From assembly GCA_964408735.1 (NCBI GenBank), contig CAYPAX010000004.1:1-64000 (forward strand): DNA of 64,000 bases. The letters run 5' to 3'. Each line of letters begins with the position of its first letter. Positions within the stretch are counted from its first letter, which is position 1. Both the position numbers and the translations under genes were made by a program. Below, one piece after another: positions 58,384 to 64,000 of the stretch. The DNA comes from UBA7887 sp964408735 (GTDB lineage: Bacteria; Pseudomonadota; Alphaproteobacteria; UBA7887). The notes below the pieces were generated by a model. The model did not search any database and was not told the DNA's origin. It worked only from the letters and a program-made list of their open reading frames with translations.

Positions 58384-59455
58384 CCAGGGCAGGGCGGTTG
58401 ATGCCGACCAGATCGGCGGTCTCCAGCAGCGAGCGCCAGGTGGTGTCCTCCAGCGGAATGCCATTGGCCTCGTAGGCATCGCGCTTCCTGCGTTCCGGCT
58501 CGCCCGGCATCATCACGGGCGCGTTCGGGTCGATCGGCTTGGCGCTTTGCGCGAAGTCCAGATAGCGCGCCACCTCGGCCGCGAAACCGCCGCCCGCATC
58601 GAAGGTCGGCACGTTCATGTAGATGGACAGCATGCCGTTGGACAGTTGATCGACGCCGGTCTTGCCGGCGCCGCTGGTGGACAGCGCACCGGCCAGCAGC
58701 TCGCACATGATGGCCAGTCCAGAGCCCTTGTGCTCGCCCATGGCGCGGATGGCGCCGCTGCCGACGCTGCTGCTGAGCGGCCGCTTCTCTGTGATCGGCC
58801 CGTAGATTACCGACTGATCGGTGGTGAAGTTGCCGTCCTTGTCGACCAGGGCGCCTTCCGGAAGCGGCTTGCCGCCGTCGACCGAGACCATGACCTTGCC
58901 CTCGGCGACGATCGAGGTGGCGAAATCGAGGATCACAGGTTCTTCGCCCGCCACCGGCACGCCGATGGCAAAAGGGTTGGTGGACATGCGCCGCTCGGCG
59001 GCGCCGAAAGGCGCCACCAGCAGGCCGATGCCCGAGGTGTTGACGAAATGGATCGAGACCATGCCTGCATTGGCGGCGCGGATCGGCCAGTCGCCGACGC
59101 GCCCGAGATGACTGACATTGGTGATGCCGACCACCGAGACGCCATGCTTCCTGGCTTTTTCGATGCCCAGATCAACAGCCTGTTCGGCGATGGTCTGGCC
59201 AAAGCCGAAATGGCCGTCGACGATGGCCATCGCCTCGGTGTCCGTGACCGTGGTGATCTTCTGGCCCGGGTTCACCTTGCCGTTGCGCATCGAGCTGACG
59301 TAACGGGGCACGCGGATGACACCATGGCTGGGGTGGCCGGCGAGATTGGCGCCGACGAGATAGCGGGCGACGCGCTCGCCCTCCTCGCGGTCGCAGCCCG
59401 CTGCGGTGAAGATATCGGCGGTGAAGCCGCGCAATTGATCGGCAGTGATGTCCAT
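58373..59455 (-). CDS. malate/L-lactate dehydrogenase (Ldh family), copy 2 of a tandem pair
   Basis: 360 residues. The Ldh-2 family is recognised from ARYLVGANLAGHPSHGVIRV, AIVDGHFGFGQTIAEQAVD, GITNVSHLGRVGDWPIRAA, IHFVNTSGIGLLVAPFG and STNPFAIGVPVAGEEPVIL. It oxidises or reduces 2-hydroxy acids with NAD(P) (malate, ureidoglycolate, sulfolactate). The start at 59455 is 14 bases behind the end of the first copy. The two copies are clearly paralogous but well diverged, so they probably differ in substrate. It overlaps the TSUP permease gene. Confidence 0.9.
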   Translation of the reverse strand: MDITADQLRGFTADIFTAAGCDREEGERVARYLVGANLAGHPSHGVIRVPRYVSSMRNGKVNPGQKITTVTDTEAMAIVDGHFGFGQTIAEQAVDLGIEKARKHGVSVVGITNVSHLGRVGDWPIRAANAGMVSIHFVNTSGIGLLVAPFGAAERRMSTNPFAIGVPVAGEEPVILDFATSIVAEGKVMVSVDGGKPLPEGALVDKDGNFTTDQSVIYGPITEKRPLSSSVGSGAIRAMGEHKGSGLAIMCELLAGALSTSGAGKTGVDQLSNGMLSIYMNVPTFDAGGGFAAEVARYLDFAQSAKPIDPNAPVMMPGEPERRKRDAYEANGIPLEDTTWRSLLETADLVGINRPALDAG

Positions 59456-59469
59456 TGTCTTGACGTTCC

Positions 59470-60540
59470 TTATGTGTCGCGCCCGGCAAGGCGGGCTATC
59501 TCGTCGTTGTTTATGCCGACTTTGGCGGCGGTCTCGGCAAGCTGCGTCCAGGTGTTGTCGTCGAGGGGAATGCCGCCCGCCATGCGCTCGGCCTTGTTGC
59601 GCAGCTCCGGGTCGCCAGGCATGAGGATCTCGCCCCCTTCCTCGGCCAACGGCGAGCTCTTGACCCATTCGGTAAGGCCGCTCACTTCGCCGGCAAAGCT
59701 TTCGCCGGCGACCGTGTTGGGGTCGATGTAGATCGAGCACATGCCGTTGACGATCTTCTTGGCCGTCGGATTGTTGGGATTCGAACAACCGCTGCCCGTG
59801 ATGGCGCCGGCCATGACCTCGCACAGCACCGACAGCACATAGCCCTTGTGCTCCCCGATGGTAAGGATGGCGCCGGGCGGATCGGCGTAGAAGGCTTCCG
59901 GGTCGGTGGTCGGCTCGCCCTTGCCGTCGAGGATGGCGTTCTCCGGCATCGGCACGCCCTTGTTGCGGGCGACGCGGATCTTGCCTTCGGCGATAACGCA
60001 GGTCGAGAGGTCGGCGATGATCGGCTCGCCGCCCGCCACAGGTATGCCGGCAGCGATGGGATTGGCGGACAGCCGCCGCTTGATACCGCCGAAGGGGGCA
60101 ACCAGAATGCCGCCGCCCGAGGTATTGACGAAATGCAGGGAGACCAGCCCTTGTGCCGCGGCGCGGATGGCCCAATCGCCGACGCGCCCAACATGGCCGG
60201 CATTGCGCAGGCCGACGAGCGAAAGACCGGACTTGCGGCATTTCTCGATGCCGTAGTCCACGGCCTGTTCGCCGATGCTCTGGCCGAAGCCGAAATTGCC
60301 GTCGAGAACCGCCATGGAGTCGTTTTCGAAGACCACCGAGATCTTCTGGTTGGGCACCAGCTTGCCTTCCTGAACCCACTGCACATAGGCGGGCACGCGG
60401 ATCACCCCGTGGCTGTCGTGGCCGACCAGATTGGCTTCGACGAGATGTCTGGCGATGGTCCCTGCCTCTTCGTCGGAGCTTCCCGCATGGCGGAAGATCG
60501 CCGCGGTCAGCGCGGCCAGCTTGTCATGTTGTACGCTCAT
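59470..60540 (-). CDS. malate/L-lactate dehydrogenase (Ldh family), copy 1 of a tandem pair
   Basis: 356 residues from the ATG at 60540. The same family landmarks are present: RHLVEANLVGHDSHGVIRVP, VLDGNFGFGQSIGEQAVDYG, GLRNAGHVGRVGDWAIRAAA, LHFVNTSGGGILVAPFG and SANPIAAGIPVAGGEPIIA. It differs from copy 2 in an insertion near GSGCSNPNNPTAKKIVNG. It follows the threonine-dehydratase-like gene by 20 bases. Substrates of this family are hard to infer; a 2-hydroxy or 2-oxo acid is all that can be said. Confidence 0.9.
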   Translation of the reverse strand: MSVQHDKLAALTAAIFRHAGSSDEEAGTIARHLVEANLVGHDSHGVIRVPAYVQWVQEGKLVPNQKISVVFENDSMAVLDGNFGFGQSIGEQAVDYGIEKCRKSGLSLVGLRNAGHVGRVGDWAIRAAAQGLVSLHFVNTSGGGILVAPFGGIKRRLSANPIAAGIPVAGGEPIIADLSTCVIAEGKIRVARNKGVPMPENAILDGKGEPTTDPEAFYADPPGAILTIGEHKGYVLSVLCEVMAGAITGSGCSNPNNPTAKKIVNGMCSIYIDPNTVAGESFAGEVSGLTEWVKSSPLAEEGGEILMPGDPELRNKAERMAGGIPLDDNTWTQLAETAAKVGINNDEIARLAGRDT

Positions 60541-60560
60541 GGTTTCCTCCCCACTCCGTT

Positions 60561-61502
60561 CTAACCGATGCCGTCGGCGCCCGCCCCGCAAACCAGGCTG
60601 CACACGCGCTTGCCGGCAATATCGCCTATCCTGCCGTCCAGAAAGGCGGCCGTCGCCGCGGCCCCGCCGAGCTCGGCGGCAACGCCGAATTCCCGCCATA
60701 GCCAGCGCGAGGCGGCGAGCATGTCGTCGTCGCTAACCAGCACGATGTCTTCGACGCAGTCCTTTACGATGTCGAGCACCATCTGATCGGTGGTCAGGGA
60801 CGCCAGCACGCCGACTTGCGTGTCGATGCTGTCGAGGGCGACCAGCTTGCCGGCTTGAACGCTCTTCTGCAATGTCGGGGCGCCGACGGGCTCGACACCG
60901 ATGATCCGGGTTTGCGGGCTGAGTGCCTTCACCGCCACGGCCATGCCGGCGATCAGGCCGCCCCCTCCGATGGCGATCACGAGCACGTCGAGGTCGGGAA
61001 TCTGTTCGACGATCTCGAGGCCGAGGGTGCCCTGTCCCGCCACCACCAGATCGTCGGCGAAGGGGTGGACATAACACAGGCCGTCCGCTTCGGCCGCGGC
61101 GAGGGCGGCATCGTTGGCGTCGTCCCAGACCTTGCCGTGGGTTACGATATCGGCTCCCCAGGTGGCGAGCGCGTCATGCTTCGCTTGCGGCGTGCCTTCG
61201 GGCAGGAAGACGCGCGCCGGGGCGCCGGCGCGCCAGCCGGCATAGGCGACGCCGCTGCCGTGATTGCCGCCGGAGGCCGTGACCAGGCCTCGCGCCAGGT
61301 CCGCTTCGTCGAGGCAGGCGACCATGTTGCTGGCGCCGCGGGCCTTGAAGGACCCTGATATCTGTTGGCATTCGAGCTTCAGCCAAAGCTCTGCATCGGC
61401 TACAGCCGTCTCGCGCATCGGTCCCGCAGATATCACAGGCGTTCGCCGGATCTTGCCGTCGATACGCTGCCGCGCGGCATTGACGTCTTCCAGGGTGATC
61501 AT
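60561..61502 (-). CDS. PLP-dependent threonine/serine dehydratase-family enzyme
   Basis: 313 residues. Fold type II PLP enzyme: LKLECQQISGSFKARGASNM carries the Schiff-base Lys (S-F-K), TASGGNHGSGVAYAGW binds PLP and VIAIGGGGLIAGMAVAVKAL is the phosphate loop. There is no C-terminal ACT regulatory domain, so it is of the catabolic or dehydratase/racemase type. It releases 2-oxo acids from hydroxy amino acids; the two Ldh-family dehydrogenases behind it could reduce such products. The start overlaps the acyl-CoA dehydrogenase stop by 4 bases (ATGA). Confidence 0.9.
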   Translation of the reverse strand: MITLEDVNAARQRIDGKIRRTPVISAGPMRETAVADAELWLKLECQQISGSFKARGASNMVACLDEADLARGLVTASGGNHGSGVAYAGWRAGAPARVFLPEGTPQAKHDALATWGADIVTHGKVWDDANDAALAAAEADGLCYVHPFADDLVVAGQGTLGLEIVEQIPDLDVLVIAIGGGGLIAGMAVAVKALSPQTRIIGVEPVGAPTLQKSVQAGKLVALDSIDTQVGVLASLTTDQMVLDIVKDCVEDIVLVSDDDMLAASRWLWREFGVAAELGGAAATAAFLDGRIGDIAGKRVCSLVCGAGADGIG

Positions 61503-62692
61503 GCCATGGCCTTTCGCGTGCGGCTGGCAATTCGCTTGGCAAGTGCCCAGCGGTGCACTTCGGACGGCCCGTCATAGATGCGGAAGGGCCGCACCTCGCG
61601 CCACAGACGCTCGACCAGGGTGTCGTCGGTCACGCCCATGCCGCCGAGCACCTGCATGCAACGGTCGACGACGCGGAACAAGGCCTCGGAGCTGATCACC
61701 TTGGCCATGGAGGATTCCGAGCGCGCTTCGCCGCCATTGTCGATGATCCAGCAGGCCTGCCAGGTGGCGAGCCGGGTGACATGCATGTCCATCTCGTTGT
61801 CCGCGAGCTTGAATCCGACGCCCTCGTGCTCCGCCAGCGGCTTGCCGAAGGCCTGACGCTCCACGGCGTACTTGCAGGCGATGTCGTGGGCGCGCTGGGC
61901 AGCGCCGAGCCAGCGCATGCAGTGGGTGAGGCGGGCAGGGGCGAGGCGAACTTGGGCATAGCGGTAGCCTTCGCCGATCTCTCCCAGCACCTGGTCGGGC
62001 GTCACCTTGAGGTCGTGGAAGCGGAGCTCGCAATGGCCGCCGGCGAAGCTTGATTCCATGGTGTCCTGCAGGCGCACGCGCTCGATGGCGGGATCGTCGT
62101 TGTCGACCAGAAACATGGTGGCGCCCTTGCCGCGCTCGATGGCATCCGCTGTGCGTGCCATGATGATGTTGAGCTTGGCGCCGTCGAAGCCGGTGATGAA
62201 CCATTTGTGGCCGTCGATGACCCAATGGTTGCCGTCCTGGCGGGCGGTGGTGCCGAGCATGGTGGGGTCGGCGCCGGCGCCGCCCTGAGGCTCGGTCATG
62301 GAGAAGCAGGATCGGATATCGCCGGCCGCGAGCGGGCGCAGCCACTGTTCCTTTTGCTCCTCGGTAGCCACCTCCTCGAGCAGGTGCATGTTGCCTTCGT
62401 CTGGGGCCGAGCAATTGAGCGCTTGCGGTCCGAGCAGGGAATAGCCGGCGGCCTCGAAGACCACTGCCATCTCGCGCATATTGAGGCCCAGCCCGCCATA
62501 CGCCTTGCCGACATGCGGGCTCAGCAGGCCGGCTTCGCGCGCCTTGGCGGTGAGCTCGCCGCGCAAGGAATCTTCCGGCCCGTGCGCGGCCTCGCGCGGG
62601 TCGCCTTCGCAAGGGATCACCACGTCGCGGATGAAGGCCTGGGTGCGTGCCTGCAGCTCTTCGAGCTCGGGGCTCAGGGAAAAGTCGATCAT
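61499..62692 (-). CDS. acyl-CoA dehydrogenase (ACAD10/11-like)
   Basis: 397 residues from the ATG at 62692. Acyl-CoA dehydrogenase features: CFSMTEPQGGAGADPTML, WVIDGHKWFITGFDGAKLN (FAD/substrate), ERQAFGKPLAEHEGVGFKLA and the catalytic Glu near RIYDGPSEVHRWALAKRIA. The HxW/H-K-W-F-I-T and VHRW patterns are those of the ACAD10/11 branch rather than short-chain ACADs. It lies 17 bases behind an aminoglycoside-phosphotransferase-like kinase; in mammals these two domains are fused in ACAD10 and ACAD11, which handle 4-hydroxy fatty acids by phosphorylation and elimination. A similar role is inferred. Confidence 0.9.
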   Translation of the reverse strand: MIDFSLSPELEELQARTQAFIRDVVIPCEGDPREAAHGPEDSLRGELTAKAREAGLLSPHVGKAYGGLGLNMREMAVVFEAAGYSLLGPQALNCSAPDEGNMHLLEEVATEEQKEQWLRPLAAGDIRSCFSMTEPQGGAGADPTMLGTTARQDGNHWVIDGHKWFITGFDGAKLNIIMARTADAIERGKGATMFLVDNDDPAIERVRLQDTMESSFAGGHCELRFHDLKVTPDQVLGEIGEGYRYAQVRLAPARLTHCMRWLGAAQRAHDIACKYAVERQAFGKPLAEHEGVGFKLADNEMDMHVTRLATWQACWIIDNGGEARSESSMAKVISSEALFRVVDRCMQVLGGMGVTDDTLVERLWREVRPFRIYDGPSEVHRWALAKRIASRTRKAMA

Positions 62693-62709
62693 TCTCGTAA
62701 GCGTCCTCG

Positions 62710-63768
62710 TCAATCGGCGCGGCCGCGCGCCACTTCGTGGGCCATCTGCATGATTCCCCAGCCGGCATCGGCGAAAGGGGCATAGCGGGGATTGTCGACC
62801 GTGCCGCGGCGATACTGCGCGTGAAGCTGCACGAATACCACCGCCAGCTTGAACATGGCCAGCACGCGGTGGAAGCGGAACCCGGAGAGGTCGCGCCCGC
62901 TGCGTCTCGCATAGAGGTCTCGCGCTTTGCCGCGGGACATGGAGCCGGGCGCGCCGGTCGGCATCTGGTCGATGATGGTCATGCAGTCGGGGTCGCCCGG
63001 CTCGGCCCAATAGCTGAGCAGGGTGGCGAGATCGAACAATGGGTCGCCGCGTGTCGCCTGGTCCCAGTCGATCATGGCCACGGCACGGGTCGGCTCGTTG
63101 CGGTCGAGCAGCAGGTTGTCGAGCTTGAAGTCGTTGTGCAGCAGGGTGGCATCGCCGACGCCCGGGAGGTTGGCTGTGAGCCAGGCCGCGACCTCGCGCG
63201 AGGGTGCTGCCGGTTCGCCGTCGCTGGCCAGGCCGAGGCGCTTGTCCCAGCCTTTGACGGCGCGCTCGAGAAATCCTGCCGGCTTGCCGAAATCGTCGAG
63301 TCCGACATCGGCCGGATCCACGTTGTGGAGATTGACAAGGCTTTCAACCAAGAGCGCGCAGATGTCGTGGCGCTCGGTCTCGCTCAGCCCTTCCGGCCAG
63401 GCGCCGCCCCGGATGGCGGCGCCGTCGCGATATTCCATGATCAGGAAGTGGGCGCCGAGCACGGCCTCGTCCTCGCAATAGAGCAGGCTCCGTGGCGCCA
63501 GGTCGAAGGCTTGCCAGAGGCGGCTCAGCACGCGGTGCTCGCGTGCCATGTCGTTGGCGCCGGGCGGCAGCTTGCCGAGCGGCGGGCGGCGCAGCACGCA
63601 GGGTTTGCCGTCGAGGTGCACGAGATAGTTGAGATTGCCCATGCCGCCGGCGAACTGGCGCGGCGGGTCGTCGATTTCGAGGCTATGGCCCGCCGCCGCC
63701 AGATAGCGCTCGAGCTGCTGCCAGGGCAGCGCCGTGATGTCGTCGGGGTTCCGGAAATCCTCGCTCAT
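62710..63768 (-). CDS. aminoglycoside-phosphotransferase-like kinase (ACAD10/11 kinase-like)
   Basis: 352 residues from the ATG at 63768. Kinase-like features: GGMGNLNYLVHLDGKPCVLR (nucleotide binding, with Arg in place of the usual Lys), LIMEYRDGAAIRGGAWPEGL, the catalytic loop LLHNDFKLDNLLLDR (H-N-D-x-K-x-D-N) and the metal-binding AMIDWDQATRGDPLFDLATL (D-W/D-Q motif). These are the APH/choline-kinase motifs. Its place directly in front of an acyl-CoA dehydrogenase is the arrangement of ACAD10/11; it may phosphorylate a hydroxyacyl-CoA. The gene is divergent from the SDR at 63839. Confidence 0.88.
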   Translation of the reverse strand: MSEDFRNPDDITALPWQQLERYLAAAGHSLEIDDPPRQFAGGMGNLNYLVHLDGKPCVLRRPPLGKLPPGANDMAREHRVLSRLWQAFDLAPRSLLYCEDEAVLGAHFLIMEYRDGAAIRGGAWPEGLSETERHDICALLVESLVNLHNVDPADVGLDDFGKPAGFLERAVKGWDKRLGLASDGEPAAPSREVAAWLTANLPGVGDATLLHNDFKLDNLLLDRNEPTRAVAMIDWDQATRGDPLFDLATLLSYWAEPGDPDCMTIIDQMPTGAPGSMSRGKARDLYARRSGRDLSGFRFHRVLAMFKLAVVFVQLHAQYRRGTVDNPRYAPFADAGWGIMQMAHEVARGRAD

Positions 63769-63838
63769 GGCCGGGCCGACAATTGCAATTTCCCGCGCCT
63801 TCGGCAATGGTGCCGCGACACGATATGGGGAGGACGGC

Positions 63839-64000
63839 ATGGCCGGACGTTTGCAGGACAAGGTGGCTTTGGTCACGGGCGCGGGCTCGGGTTTCGGCGA
63901 GGGAATCGCCAAGCGCTTCGCGGCCGAGGGCGCCAAGGTCGTGGTCGCCGATATCGATACGGAGGCTGGCCAGCGCGTGGCCGACGAGATCGGCGGCGCT
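63839..64000 (+). CDS. SDR-family oxidoreductase, partial
   Basis: Fifty-four residues up to the window edge, from the ATG at 63839 with the ribosome site GGGGAGGA. They read LQDKVALVTGAGSGFGEGIA and FAAEGAKVVVADIDTEAG, a classical G-x3-G-x-G NAD(P) site with the D-x-D acidic position that favours NAD. The C-terminal catalytic part is outside the window. FabG-like or 3-hydroxyacyl dehydrogenase function is likely, perhaps working with the divergent ACAD10/11-type genes. Confidence 0.8.
   Translation, partial: MAGRLQDKVALVTGAGSGFGEGIAKRFAAEGAKVVVADIDTEAGQRVADEIGGA

Overview
The window is 64 kb of GC-rich, densely coding DNA from a proteobacterium. The gene content (a PleD-like diguanylate cyclase, an AdoCbl-dependent ribonucleotide reductase, a class II DAHP synthase, a zinc-free S4 protein, an alpha-type glutathione reductase) suggests an alphaproteobacterium, perhaps Rhodospirillales-like; this is inferred from protein families, not from an rRNA marker. 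A run of exactly 100 N at 3612-3711 shows it is a draft scaffold. No rRNA, tRNA or CRISPR array was seen.

Layout. 1-5.3 kb: partial homocysteine S-methyltransferase-type gene, TetR regulator, exported isochorismatase-family hydrolase, and an ECF sigma factor translationally coupled to a membrane-anchored von Willebrand A (vWA) protein that is split by the N gap. 5.3-10.1 kb: NatA/NatB-type ABC exporter, cupin, and class II ribonucleotide reductase nrdJ. 10.2-15.5 kb: gph, glmU, glmS (amino-sugar and cell-wall precursors), a GNAT acetyltransferase and panE. 15.5-18.5 kb: a TPR-methyltransferase and a remarkable exported protein carrying about 50 cysteines in NPC/GAC/AAAGC repeats in front of a cytochrome P460-type haem domain. 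18.8-24.1 kb: aldehyde dehydrogenase, glutathione reductase, a soluble AGPS-like FAD enzyme and a TIM-barrel isomerase, ending in a small AT-rich inverted-repeat element. 24.3-28.5 kb: LarA-like protein, then a tight four-gene cluster of ExbB/MotA-like and ExbD-like membrane proteins, a CitE/HpcH-type lyase and an unknown membrane protein.

28.6-34.6 kb is the most disturbed part: a multi-PAS histidine kinase broken by deletion and frameshift, an intact paralogue, and an IS110-family transposase with gene debris around it. 34.8-43.6 kb is core metabolism: aroH-type DAHP synthase, SDR, nicotinate phosphoribosyltransferase and NAD synthetase (NAD supply), cysS, citramalate synthase and a TrmJ-type RNA methyltransferase. 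43.7-48.3 kb: diguanylate cyclase response regulator, tungstate transporter tupBCA, rpsD with terminator, and a decayed ParD antitoxin gene.

48.3-56.3 kb: MFS transporter, enolase-superfamily enzyme, methyltransferase, Tat-type amidase, a MoxR-GNAT-vWA cluster and a DUF1847 protein. 56.3-63.8 kb is one long minus-strand run: aminoglycoside-phosphotransferase-like kinase, acyl-CoA dehydrogenase, threonine-dehydratase-like PLP enzyme, two tandem Ldh-family dehydrogenases, a TauE/SafE permease, ArsR regulator, ArsI/CadI-type dioxygenase and a DsbA-family isomerase. The kinase/dehydrogenase pair resembles a split form of eukaryotic ACAD10/11. A partial SDR runs off the right end.

Best candidates for undescribed biology: the Cys-repeat P460 protein; the ExbB/ExbD-like plus CoA-lyase cluster; the kinase/acyl-CoA dehydrogenase pair; and a codon-usage island exactly over the active-site motif of nrdJ.
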